A stretch of 64,000 bases of DNA from Neurospora tetraspora (lineage: Eukaryota > Ascomycota > Sordariomycetes > Sordariales > Sordariaceae), in the NCBI RefSeq assembly GCF_033439725.1, contig NW_026944386.1, positions 3,162,001 through 3,226,000 of the forward strand, in the 5' to 3' direction. The notes beneath the pieces are model-generated. The model was not told the origin of the DNA and searched no databases. It saw only the letters and a program-made list of their open reading frames with translations. Shown in pieces: positions 29,301 through 40,259 of the stretch (position 1 is the first letter of the stretch; each line of letters opens with the position of its first letter). Both the position numbers and the translations under genes were made by a program.

Positions 29301-32300
29301 ACCACTCGCCTATCATCCACCAACCACGAGTCCGAATATCCAATTGCCGATAGGTAATAGCAAAAGGTTAGTCTGTTCTCCAAAATTGGGCAAAGCTCAT
29401 GAGATAGTTGCGCGTTATTGTTATCTCAGCGTATCATTCTCTTCTCATTTTCCTGCTTCCATTCTTTCTGGAGGTTATTTCGAACAACACTAGTGCGGAC
29501 TTTTTAGTTGCAGAGAACCAACAAAACAAAAAGCCCTTTTTAACTCGCCGCAGCAGTGCCCTGATTGGTCCAACAGCCGCCGTGATGAACGCATGGGGTT
29601 GCACGGCATTTCTCTCTTTCTTGGCTTGGCTACCTAGCTTGGCTTACCACCAACCATACCCGGCAGTCCGGCCAGACACACGCAAGCGAGGAAGGGGAGG
29701 AGGGGATCGGGCTTCCACCACTTCCTTTCCTTTCCTTTCCTCATCTTCCGTCGGTCGGCGACCTGGTCTCCTCCTCGCTTCTTCTTCTTCTTCTTCTTCT
29801 GTCACCTCCATCACAGGGAACTTGTTATCGCTCTTTCAACTGTGATGAGCTTAGTGATGAATCCCAGATAAGGTAGGCTTGAAGCTATGACTAACACAGA
29901 CAAACAAAAGTCAACTGACTGAGATGTCAAGATGCGGATGCGGGGTGGCGAGCACAAAATGATGACGGGACCTCCCATGGCATCATCACAGGGCATGCTC
30001 ACTTCGTTTCCAACACTCAGCTCTAAGTGCTTACTGCGTACTGCCGTACGAGGGTATATTACGCACTCGTTACTACCTACAATGAGAATTAGCGGTACAC
30101 CGTGTTTGGTACGGTGGGTGGTATGTATATACTGCGTAGGGACCACCACCCATTTATGCGAGCCCTATCAGCCCAGGGAGAGCTTCCATCACTGCTTCTA
30201 GAAGGTCTATATCGCCGAATAATATGGGCCAAGCTGGCCTGGATGGCAGGCTCCCTGTACGTTCTGCGCGGAACTGTGTGACAGGGAGTGCATACCTACC
30301 CTATCCCCATGTCGGACCTGCTGGATCTCACTGCGATGAAAGAAGCTGAAGCTGCTATCTCCAAACCAGTCTTTTTTTGGTTCATTCTTCATATCACACA
30401 AAAAAGACTTCAAAAAGACGGAGAAAGGGGCGGTAAGCGAATCTGCAAGTAATCAACCTCAGGATCGTCCCGGTATCAAAAGGGGGTGCGTCGGACTGCA
30501 TTGGTGCTTATAAGAATAACTATTGACTGACTGACACGGGTAGTGCCTCTCATTCAGTATCGCTTCACTCTTGTGTTTGGGTGGTTACAGCCCACCAAAC
30601 GAACTACTGCAGTACTGCAGTGCTGTAGTCTGGTGGTGTCCTTTTTTTTTACGGAACTAAAACAAAACACAGAAAGAAAAGGGTGTGCGTGAGACGAAAT
30701 ATCCAGCCAACCAGATGCTGTTAATGATCACCGACAAAGCGGGCAAAGCGGTGCTACGGAGACAGGAGAGAGATGGCTGACCTGCTGACACAAATGCTCG
30801 ATTGGGTCAGCGACGTGCCTCAAATAGACAAGCTACAGTGGGAACCTCCGAATTCGTATCATCATGCTGACGGATGGAGGGTGAAGAATTTCCGCAGAGT
30901 CGGTATTCATACAGTACAGTACTGATACCTTCATAGAGGTACTTGCTACTATTCGGAATGTACAAGACAAAACAATATCCTCAGTCGACCTTGCATGACA
31001 CACACGCACTCACATAAGGAGGACGGAACCAGAATACCACCCTTGCTTTCTCCGGTTACAATGCATTGTTGACATATCTTTCGATCTACCATCGGAACAC
31101 CCGTAGGCAAAAGGACCTGCCTGAGCTTTTTAACTGGAAACAAAGCGCGGATATATCCGCTTATAGCAAGGCAAAGGAGACAATGGCTCTTTGATATGGG
31201 AGCCGCGGCAGTGAGAGTGATGACGATGAGGCTCATACATTAACGCACGTTTACATGTAGACTGCAGACATATGGCATCGGTTGTGTTGACACGCGGCTG
31301 TCTGGAAGTCTGGCCCCGATTCATCATCCGTTGACTTGGGGCTGGTACTTCGCTGTGTTTTTTTTCCCTCTGGCTTCGCTACACCAAATATCCGGCAGAA
31401 GGCTGTCAATAACTGGACCCAGCAAGGATCATTCTGTGATTACCTTATCAATACCAGAAGATGACACTGAGAAGGAAGCAGGTCATGATATGGAACAGGA
31501 CAAGAAAGTCCCCTTAGGTAGTCAAGAGGCCAGACAAGTGCAAGGTAAAGAACGTGTACTTCGTCTTGTGTCTTTTGATCCTCTCACTCACGCCACCCAC
31601 TCCCACGCCCACTCCTTATCCTCAAGTCCTTCCCCCACCTGTTCCTCCTCTCCGTGGTAAAAACTACCTGTTCTTACTGATGTAATACCTTCTTGGTTCA
31701 TATAATGTAGAGGCACAAAAAATGCCGACACAATACCAACACCAACACCAACTAGCTAGCTACTTCAGCTTTCACTCTCCCACCATCTCCGGTCCCGATC
31801 AGTAATCATTAGAGGAGGAAGAAGTCTGATAAAGTTCTGACGGCCGTGCGGCGCCTTAGACAATATAAGCAAGTACCTACGCTCACGACCTCTACCTCTG
31901 GTAAGAGAACCTGATGTGAGTAGGAGGCGGGGTCGGTTCAATCCTCCGCCCCCCTCGCCCCGATCTAGACTGAACGGCGCGCCTACCTAGACCCACACCA
32001 TCCACCCTAGAGACACTAGACGGAGGAGAAAGGACCGCGCGGGGAAAGGGCCCGGCGGGAAATCCTTCGGAAGTCTGGAACTGGAACTTTGCCCCAACCG
32101 GCGGTTAATGATCAGACAAGCGCCGAATAATAACGCTAGAGGTGTCACGTCCCGCGCATGGCGCACCAACAGGCATCAAAGGCGTTGACAGATATGTAGG
32201 TAGCGGTACCTTACGTAGAAGTCTAGTCAGTTTTGAGCAAGCGACGAGTGAGTGTCTTGATAGGTCTTTGGGGGTGGGGCGGGTTTTGATGGTTGGTGGT

Positions 32301-33851
32301 CCTTGTTCTTCCCTCGTCAGAGTCGCTCGTCCATCATGCGCGAACAACCGCCGGTGGCATATGGGAATTGCGGGACCAAAGTCACCAAAAGTGGAAATAT
32401 AGCAGCCAGCCAGTCAGTCAGTCAGTCAGTTGAAGTTCCGTTAAGAGTGGTGAGCACACACCACGAGCGACCTAGGGGATAATACCAAAAGATGCAAGTC
32501 GGACGGTATAGGGGGCGTCTAGTGCGGCGGCGACCGAGTAGAATAATCTGCTCTATACCCTATAACTCACGAAGCATGTCCTTGTTGATGGCATATGTCC
32601 CCTACCGACCGGCGGAATTCGGGCACGACTGGGGGTAGCACGACTGGGGGCAGACCGTCGAGGAGGCGACGGGTTCGAATCTGGGGGCGATCACTTGACC
32701 TGGTCCCATTCTCTTTTTTTGCAACTTTTTTCCCTTTTATTTTCCATTGCTTCTGCTTCCATATTGTCTGTCCTGTCTCCCTCTCGGTCACTATTTTTCT
32801 CTTTAACTTTCTCTTCCCATCGAATGAGACCCATGTATGGACAAAGACTCGTTAAGATCACGACGACATTGGGTACTGGGCGTGGAAGTACCAATGCTGG
32901 TGGTTCTCATCAAATCCGAATCTGAGAAGGTTCCAAGTCCGCCGGTTGCTCTAGACTTGAAGCATCACAGGCACGAAGCAGAACGAACATGTCCTTCCTA
33001 TCGGCGCGACATGTGCAGGGAGTGTTGAGCGGGGAAGGTAGGTGCCCGTTAGAAGCATAAGTAAGAAACTTTCAAAATCAGTGTATCAAATTAGCAAGCT
33101 GCAGCATTCGAGGCGTCAAAGGTCTTTGCATCACGGTGCAGTGGCCGCCAGGAGCTGAAAGTGACGATGAAGCTGTGAAGTGGTGATGTTGAAGTGAAGG
33201 CCACAGTGCATTTGAGCTCCAGAAATGACTGTGTAGCTGACCCGCGGTCGATCCGGCAGGCAAAGATCAGCAGGCCGGCAATATGCGTGCCGGACCGGCA
33301 AAAGCTCACCGTGAACTGTCACCGTGCCCGACCTTGTGCCAGATCCGGATTCCTAGAAACAGCATCCAACTGAGATCCAGAAGTTGATCGCCACAGGCCA
33401 CCGCCAGGCAACCTTGGCACGTGCTTTCGCGACTTTACAGATTTATGAAATAAAACGACAAGCGCAATACAGACCGCGATAATAATACAGGAACGCGCGG
33501 TCTATGGGGAGACTGCATAGACAAGGGAGGAAACCCTCATTGGACATCGAAGAACAAACGAACGACTGCCCCCGCCAAGACCCAAGATAGAAGCTCCAGT
33601 GTGCAGACAACAGGCAGTGCATCTACCTTAAAAGTTGACCTCGATTTCACGACTTCTCGCTTCTCACCAAACCAGACATCGAAATAGAACATCGAACGAT
33701 TTTATTGAACATCAGCCCCGTCGCATTTCTCACCCCGGACATCCGCGTCGGTTAGATATTCTGCGACATAGTAGACACAGCGGTCTTCGCAGCCATTCCT
33801 AATCCCTTCACTTTGTCCCTGTATCCAAGGCCGTGATACTAGACGCCCACC
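26348..33851. other. 7.5-kb gene-sparse region between the C2H2 factor and XPD
   Basis: The first ~700 bp are probably the 3' untranslated region of the zinc-finger gene, with T-runs near 26720-26745. Further features are a (TTC)7 tract at about 29778-29800, a 14-bp palindrome CTGCAGTACTGCAG at 30607-30620, and a CAGT repeat near 32408-32430. A GGTTCGAAT near 32672 resembles a tRNA T-loop but no tRNA folds around it. Frames at 27858-28259 (+) and 27990-28523 (-) are open on both strands without recognisable motifs. No gene is supported. Confidence 0.55.
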
Positions 33852-36517
33852 ATGGAATTCAACATCGAGTAAGAGTCGAATCCAAGATGACGCGTTCTTG
33901 GTCTGTAAAAAGCCACGTAACTAACATGCCGGTGAACACAGCGATCTACCAGTTCTGTTTCCTTACCCAAGGATATATCCAGGTATGTGAGCTCATACAG
34001 ATGGCACACCATCACAAGTGCTGACCAACTGGCCTTATAGAACAATATGCGTACATGGTGGACTTGAAAAGTGAGCATTCAACAAACAATTCACACTCAT
34101 CACACGCTCACTAACCACCTCTACAGAAACCCTCGATGCAGGCGGGAACTGCGTCCTGGAAATGCCTTCGGGCACCGGCAAGACCGTCACCCTTTTGTCA
34201 CTCATCGTCGCCTACCAGCAATACTACCCAGAGCACCGGAAGCTGATCTACTGCTCGCGAACAATGTCCGAAATCGAAAAGGCCCTCGTCGAGCTGAGAG
34301 CGCTCATGAAGTTCAGAGCCGAGCGGCTCGGGCACGAAGAAGAGTTCCGCGGTCTCGGTCTGACAAGTCGAAAGAACCTGTGTCTGCATCCCTCGGTCAA
34401 GCGGGAGAAGAGTGGTGCCATTGTCGACGCCAGGTGTCGCAGCTTGACGGCCGGCTTCGTCAAGGAGAAGAGGGAAAAGGGCGAGAATGTGGAGACGTGC
34501 GTCTACCACGACAACCTCGACCTTCTTGAACCGCATAACCTGATCCCCAACGGAATTTGGACCCTGGATGGTCTGTTGAGGTATGGTGAGGAGAAGAAGC
34601 AGTGTCCGTATTTCACCGCCAGGAGGATGGTATGTCATTTTAAAGCACTCGATATCTTCGGCATTGTTGCTAACGGATTACGTGTAGATGGAATACTGCA
34701 ACGTCATCATTTACTCCTACCACTACCTCCTAGACCCCAAGATCGCCGAGCGTGTGTCCAAGAATCTATCCAAGGACTGCATTGTCGTCTTTGACGAGGC
34801 TCACAACATCGACAACGTCTGTATCGAATCTCTAAGTACCGACATTACCCAGGATTCACTTATGAGGGCTACCAGAGGTGCTCAGAACTTGGAGGCCAAA
34901 ATCAACGAGATGAAGGACTCCGATCAAGAGAAACTCCAATCCGAGTACGAAAAGCTGGTTGAAGGGCTCAAGGGTCTAGATGAAGGGCGACAGGAGGATG
35001 CTTTCATGGCCAACCCAACACTACCCGACGATCTGCTCAAGGAGGCCGTCCCCGGCAATATCAGGCGAGCCGAGCACTTCGTTGCCTTCCTCAGGAGATT
35101 CATTGAATACCTCAAGACTCGCATGAAGGTCCGCCAGGTCATCTCGGAAACGCCACCATCGTTCCTCGCCCATCTGAAGGAATACACCTTCATCGAGAAG
35201 AAACCGCTCCGGTTCTGCGCTGAGCGTCTAACCTCGCTAGTCCGGACCCTCGAACTCACCAACATCGAAGACTACCGGCCCCTCCAAGAAGTAGCCACCT
35301 TTGCAACCCTCGTCGCCACCTACGAGAAGGGCTTCCTCCTGATCCTCGAGCCCTACGAATCCGACACGGCCAAGACCCCGAACCCGGTCCTGCACTTCAC
35401 CTGCCTCGACGCCGCCATCGCCATCAAGCCCGTCTTCGACCGCTTCAGCTCCGTCATCATCACCTCCGGCACCATCTCCCCTCTCGAGATGTACCCCAAA
35501 ATGCTCAACTTCTCCACCGTCGTCCAGGAATCCTACTCCATGACCCTCGCCCGCCGCTCTTTCTTACCCATGATCGTCACCCGCGGCTCCGACCAGGCCT
35601 CCATCTCGACCTCCTTCCAAGTCCGCAACGAGCCCAGCGTCGTGCGCAACTACGGCAACCTGCTAACCGAATTCGCCCGCATGACGCCCGACGGCATGGT
35701 CGTCTTCTTCCCCTCCTACCTATACATGGAATCCATCATCTCCATGTGGCAAGGCATGGGCATCCTCGACGAAGTCTGGAAGCACAAACTGATCCTCGTC
35801 GAAACGCCCGACGCGCAGGAAACCTCCCTAGCGCTCGAAACCTACCGCACAGCCTGCTGCAACGGCCGCGGCGCCGTCCTGCTCTGCGTCGCGCGCGGCA
35901 AAGTGTCCGAAGGCATCGACTTCGACCACCAGTACGGCCGCACGGTGCTGTGCATCGGCGTGCCGTTCCAGTACACCGAGTCGCGCATCCTGAAGGCCCG
36001 CTTGGAATTTCTGAGGGAAACGTACCGCATCCGCGAGAACGACTTTTTGTCGTTCGACGCCATGCGCCACGCCGCGCAGTGCCTCGGTCGCGTCTTGCGC
36101 GGCAAGGACGACTATGGAGTGATGGTGCTGGCGGACAGACGCTTCATGAAGAAGCGCCATCAGTTGCCCAAGTGGATCAACCAAGCTTTGCTGGATGCGA
36201 ACACGAATCTGAGCACGGATATGGCGGTGGGTGCTGCGCGGGCGTTCCTCAAGCAGATGGCGCAGCCGTTTAGTGCCAAGGATCAGGAGGGCGTGAGTAT
36301 TTGGGGTATGAAGGACCTCAAGAGGCATCAGGAGAAGATGGCGGAGGATTTGATTGTGGAGTTGAGGACACAGAGGGAGGATGAGGAAAGGGAGAGGAAG
36401 AGGAGGGAGGAGGAGGAGAGGAGACGGTTGGAGGAGGAGAGGGACAGGGTTAGTGATTATGAGATGGATGAGGATGATGAGGCGGAGATGATGGCTCTGG
36501 ATGCGAGGATCGGGTAG
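33852..36517 (+). CDS. rad3: XPD/Rad3 DNA helicase of TFIIH
   Basis: This is the 5'-3' helicase of TFIIH, needed to open DNA in nucleotide excision repair and a structural part of the transcription factor. Five exons (33852-33868, 33942-33982, 34041-34070, 34127-34629, 34688-36517) give 806 aa. Three tiny exons of 17, 41 and 30 nt rebuild the conserved opening MEFNIDDLPVLFPYPRIYPE. Walker A is MPSGTGKTV with Lys48, the residue number known from yeast Rad3. Iron-sulfur cluster cysteines appear in order: NLCLH (Cys115), DARCRS, ETCVYH and KQCPYF. DEAH lies in VVFDEAHNIDN, and motif VI is QCLGRVLRGK. The C-terminus is an acidic/arginine-rich tail (EEERRRLEEERD...). Motifs and length fit the family closely (yeast 778 aa). 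Confidence 0.96.
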
Positions 36518-37053
36518 TGGTCGAAGGTGAAGGTGATTTTTGAGTGGGATAGAGTAGATGAAGTGAATTAGTTTGTTATTTGGGGAGTTGTAGCTGTGGT
36601 TGATTGTATCACATTGGCCATATCGTAGTGTATACATGCCGTGTAAAACATGACGGAAACTTATCACGGTTCTAACTGTTGATCATCAGTCATTGATATG
36701 AATTATCCTAAGCTAGAGCTCCAGTCACAAGACAAGCTATCTGATTAACACTCAACCTAAACCACCTACTCACCCCCGTAACACCAACTCTTCCAACGTA
36801 CCTACCCCCATCGTTTATCTTCGCTAATCTCTTTCATCCCATTACCCCAGTACCTTCGCTCCTCCTCCTCCACCATTTTCCTCACCTCCTCCCTTGTGCT
36901 CCCCTCCACCCAACCGGCATCCCCTCCAAAATGTCCACCTCCTCTGATTCCGACTCATTCTCTTTCTCATTTTCATTCTCCTTCTCCTTCTCTTTCCCTT
37001 CCCCTCTCCCATCCATTCCATCCATCCCCCTCTCCGCTCTACCCCCCGGGCCC
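36518..37053. other. Spacer between XPD and the small Cys-rich ORF
   Basis: The 3' ends of XPD (+) and a minus-strand ORF converge here. From about 36760 to 37050 the + strand is nearly pure pyrimidine with TTCTC repeats, hence purine-rich on the minus strand just after the minus-strand stop. No gene of its own is seen. Confidence 0.6.
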
Positions 37054-37464
37054 CTAACCCCCCTTAGGCCCCTCAGGCCCCAGCCCTTCCCGCAACCTCC
37101 TCCTCTTCATATCTTCCAGTACCCGCTCCGCCCGGCCTTTCTGTATATGTGACGGCTCGAGGTCATTCTCATTATCGTTCATTTCTTCCTCTTCCTCCTC
37201 CTCTGCTTCCACCATAGGTCTCCCTCCCAAAGCCTTCTTCTCTTCCTGCACCTTACACCCCCAACACGGCTCCTTACCGATGGATTTGACTTCTTTATTG
37301 GACCATTTTAGGCAGTGTTCTTTGGGAGTGAAGGTTTTGTGGGAGGGGTCGTCGTGGGCGGCGGCGGCGGCGGCGGAGGGACACTTGGTTTCGGAGGTTA
37401 GGGTGAGGGTTGGGGTGAGGCGGCAGAGGGGGCAGAGGAGGCGGGTTATGTGGTGGGTGCACAT
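37054..37464 (-). CDS. Small Cys/His-rich hypothetical protein
   Basis: A single-exon ORF of 136 aa, family not recognised. The arrangement looks like a metal-binding module: MCTHHITRLLCPLCR at the N-terminus, then KCPS, then HCLKWSN and PCWGC in the middle. This gives paired CxxH, CxxC and CxxC spacings. The second half has a run of eight Glu broken by one Ala, then a basic helix (ERVLEDMKRRRLRE). No signal peptide or membrane segment is seen. The opposite strand carries a Ser/Phe/Pro low-complexity frame that is only its shadow. A nearby gene at 43187 (+) also starts with a compact Cys/His cluster; whether they are related I cannot say. Confidence 0.5.
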   Translation of the reverse strand: MCTHHITRLLCPLCRLTPTLTLTSETKCPSAAAAAAHDDPSHKTFTPKEHCLKWSNKEVKSIGKEPCWGCKVQEEKKALGGRPMVEAEEEEEEEMNDNENDLEPSHIQKGRAERVLEDMKRRRLREGLGPEGPKGG

Positions 37465-37775
37465 CTTTCTTCTTTTTTTCTTTTAAGACTTGTTAACCTG
37501 ATGTAGCAGAATGGTTGGGAATGGGAAGGGGCAGGTGTGAATGTTAGTAAGGTGTAGCTGAGGTGGTAGGGTGTTGGTAGTACGTATGCTCCGTCATGAT
37601 CGGATTCAAATGATGGTTATATAACCAAGTAAGGTAGGAAGAAGGATACCTAGCGTGAGTCATTATTATCATTGGATACAGTGGTGTAAGCTTGTTATGA
37701 ATGACAGCCTTGTATATACAAGCAGATACTATCACCAAACAATTTATGACTGATAGACGGCTCCTCTCATCATCA
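37465..37775. other. Spacer between two minus-strand genes
   Basis: About 310 bp lie between the start of the small Cys-rich ORF and the stop of the AT-hook gene. It should hold the promoter of the former and the 3' end of the latter. Nothing more is recognisable. Confidence 0.6.
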
Positions 37776-40259
37776 TCATTGCTTCCTCGGCACAACCTTC
37801 AACAGCGACGCCACCCTCGACCGCTTGCTCAGTCCCACTCTGTACTTGACTTTGCCTTGCGTTGACAGAAAGTTCGTGGGCTTGATAATCTCTTTCTCCT
37901 TCTTCGTGTCCTTGTCCCTGTCCCTGTCCTCCTTTTCTTCCTTCGTAACAGATTCAGGAGATGGAGGAGGCTTTGCCTCAGGGACAGGAGTGGTTTCCTC
38001 CCGGGTACCCTTGTTACTTTCTTCATTTCCTTCTTCTTCTAGATCCTTTTTCAGGTCTTGATATTGATCATCGCCTTCCGACTCCGCCTGGACCTTCGAC
38101 TTTGAGCGGCCATTCTTCCTTGCAGAAGAGGCCGAGACCTCCTGCAACGCCTTGTTTTTAGGTGGCCTGCCTCTTTTTCCTTTTGTTGATGCCGCTGTTG
38201 CCGCTGCTGCTGTTGCTGCTGGCCGGCCACGTTTACGTGGAGGTTCTTCCTCTTCCTCTTCGTCCTCGTCACTTGGAGGTATTTCCAGCTCCGCTTCAAA
38301 GGGGTCCCTTTCTGCTTCTTTTTCAGGTTCTGACATCTCTTCCGGTGGATCGGAGAGGTTTCCATCACTTTCGCTGTCGTCTATGACTATAGGCGCAGAC
38401 GCTTTTCGTTTCCTTGTGTTGGTGTCGGTGGCACCCCTTTTCCTGGCTGTTGTTGGTGCGGGTGATGCTAGCTCGTCTCCCTCATCGGGTTCGGGCGCTG
38501 GAGTCGGTTGTTTGGTGGCCTTTTGAGTGGCGACGACGTCAGACTTTCGTGGACGACCACGTCTTCTTTTTGGTGGTGGCTGTTCAGGCTCCGCAGGCTC
38601 AGAAAGGGCCTCTTCTGGTTGCTGATATTCGGTACCTTCAAAGCTATTGTCCATAAAAACCTCTTCCTCGGTAACCGTTGGGACAGGTTCCTTCTTCTTT
38701 CGCCCTCTCTTCTTTTTGATGGTACTGCTGGGCGCAGTAGCATCAGTAGGTTGCTCGGTGATTCGTTCATTCTGCAACTGATCATTGCCGAGAATTACGG
38801 ACGCTTGATGAGTATCCGTTGCGTCAGGAGCGTAATCGGCGTTATCCTCTGCACTCATCTCTCGAATCTCTGCCAACCGACTACTTCTCAAGGGGATAGT
38901 ATCCTGAGTCGCATCTTCCTCAAAGAACTGACTAGCCTTCCTCTTCCTCCCACTTCTTCGCGTTCCAGGCGATGCTCCACCAATGACATCCGGAGAAGAG
39001 GCCGGAAAAGTTTTTCTTACTCTCGCCGGCGTCCCCATCTCTAAACTACCCGATCCCAGACCCGATGTTAGAGTCATCATAGCTGTCGCTGCGGCATCCA
39101 GCGCACCATCACCGTTGTCGCGTATGGAATCGCTGAGACGAGAGAGCGCAACAGTAGTCATGCCACTCGACTTGTACGCAGTCCCGGCCCCGGCATATAG
39201 TAGTCCTTCTCCGAACATTTGGGGTGGATACGGATCTGATGGCGATACAGTAGGTAGCGAAGACTCTGGAGGTATGTTTTCTTGTGTGGCCCAAATGTCT
39301 TGTGTGGCCAGGTTATCTTGTGTTCCCTGGGTGGACAAGCTGACTATCCTATATTCTTCTTTCTGGCTGGCCGTAAGGGTACTAGGAGCGATGTATAAGC
39401 GCTGCGGCGCAGTGGCAGACAAGCTGCCTGTCGAGACATTCTCTTCGCTTGATATTGGTTTCTGGTAGCTACGGAGTTGGACCACGGAAGAAGGCGCATT
39501 TTCGGACGGGGGTAGTGGGATGAAGCTGATGTCATCGTGATCGGGTGTCGCATTTGGATTCGCCACGGGAAGACTGCTGGTCGAGGTTGGCGAAGCGCGT
39601 TTCGCCGTTGTCTTTGTCTTTTTCTTGGGGATTGAAGGGATTGTATAGTCATTGTCTCCGTCGTCGGGGAACTCGTAGGGGTCGATTCGTACGATTGTTG
39701 ATTGTCGCGGTATCTCTTCCTTCTGTTCGGGAGTTGGTTGTGTGTGCTTGCCGTATGTTCGTACCGCCTGTTGTACCGAACCGGATTCTTGTAGTACACC
39801 ACCCGTGGTTACACCTTCGCTGGTCTTCCCTTTCCCGTCGCCGCTTTTTCTAGGAGTGGTGACCTGAGTGAGCTCGGTTAGATCGATGATATTATCGCCT
39901 ATCTTTCTTTTAAGCGGTCGACGGCTGGCGGGTACCGGGTCAGTTATCGAGGAGGATTGTTCGCTCTTTTGAGCAGGCTGGTGTCCTTGGGTGGCGATGT
40001 TGGTGCCGATGTAGGTTCCTGCGATCGTGACCGCTCTTTGTTCGTCATAGACGCGCTGGAAGAAGGACAGGTCTGTCGATACGTTGCTAACATCATGGTG
40101 ACTTTGGTTCCCTTCTTGAGCTTCGTTGGGCTGCACAGGCGCGGGCGCGGGCGCGGGCGCGTCTTGGATCTCGTCAATGGCGTCGTCGATCGGGTCGTCG
40201 ATGTGGTCGAAATCGCTTTCCTCATCATCCGAAGCGGCGATCTCCCTCATGGGAGCCAT
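37776..40259 (-). CDS. AT-hook nuclear protein
   Basis: An intronless gene of 827 aa, taking the ATG at 40259 (opening MAPMREIAASDDEESDFDHI). The frame stays open 336 bp further upstream, but that part is not protein-like. It is largely disordered and charged. Three clear AT-hooks with GRP cores lie near residues 565 (RRRGRPRK), 675 (RKRGRP) and 693 (KGKRGRPPK), with related basic blocks RSGRKRKAS and KKKRGRKKK earlier. A (AP)n run follows the acidic N-terminus and a Glu/Asp block separates the AT-hooks. The last ~25 residues (KVKYRVGLSKRSRVASLLKV...) are compact and basic and look like the one conserved module. AT-hooks bind the minor groove of AT-rich DNA, so a chromatin role is likely. The family is not identified. 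Confidence 0.8.
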   Translation of the reverse strand: MAPMREIAASDDEESDFDHIDDPIDDAIDEIQDAPAPAPAPVQPNEAQEGNQSHHDVSNVSTDLSFFQRVYDEQRAVTIAGTYIGTNIATQGHQPAQKSEQSSSITDPVPASRRPLKRKIGDNIIDLTELTQVTTPRKSGDGKGKTSEGVTTGGVLQESGSVQQAVRTYGKHTQPTPEQKEEIPRQSTIVRIDPYEFPDDGDNDYTIPSIPKKKTKTTAKRASPTSTSSLPVANPNATPDHDDISFIPLPPSENAPSSVVQLRSYQKPISSEENVSTGSLSATAPQRLYIAPSTLTASQKEEYRIVSLSTQGTQDNLATQDIWATQENIPPESSLPTVSPSDPYPPQMFGEGLLYAGAGTAYKSSGMTTVALSRLSDSIRDNGDGALDAAATAMMTLTSGLGSGSLEMGTPARVRKTFPASSPDVIGGASPGTRRSGRKRKASQFFEEDATQDTIPLRSSRLAEIREMSAEDNADYAPDATDTHQASVILGNDQLQNERITEQPTDATAPSSTIKKKRGRKKKEPVPTVTEEEVFMDNSFEGTEYQQPEEALSEPAEPEQPPPKRRRGRPRKSDVVATQKATKQPTPAPEPDEGDELASPAPTTARKRGATDTNTRKRKASAPIVIDDSESDGNLSDPPEEMSEPEKEAERDPFEAELEIPPSDEDEEEEEEPPRKRGRPAATAAAATAASTKGKRGRPPKNKALQEVSASSARKNGRSKSKVQAESEGDDQYQDLKKDLEEEGNEESNKGTREETTPVPEAKPPPSPESVTKEEKEDRDRDKDTKKEKEIIKPTNFLSTQGKVKYRVGLSKRSRVASLLKVVPRKQ

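Noticed and set aside
30607-30620. 14-bp palindrome CTGCAGTACTGCAG
   Set aside because: Too short to assign a function; likely chance or a minor hairpin.
31331-31660. 109-aa + strand frame with a hydrophobic N-terminus
   Set aside because: The start looks a little like a signal peptide, but the rest is low-complexity and the context gives no promoter or splice support.
32640-32710. Possible tRNA with GGTTCGAAT T-loop
   Set aside because: The T-stem has mismatches at two of five positions and no acceptor or anticodon arm folds around it.
36931-37152. Ser/Phe/Pro-repeat frame on the + strand
   Set aside because: Product of a pyrimidine-rich tract at the 3' end of the minus-strand Cys-rich ORF.
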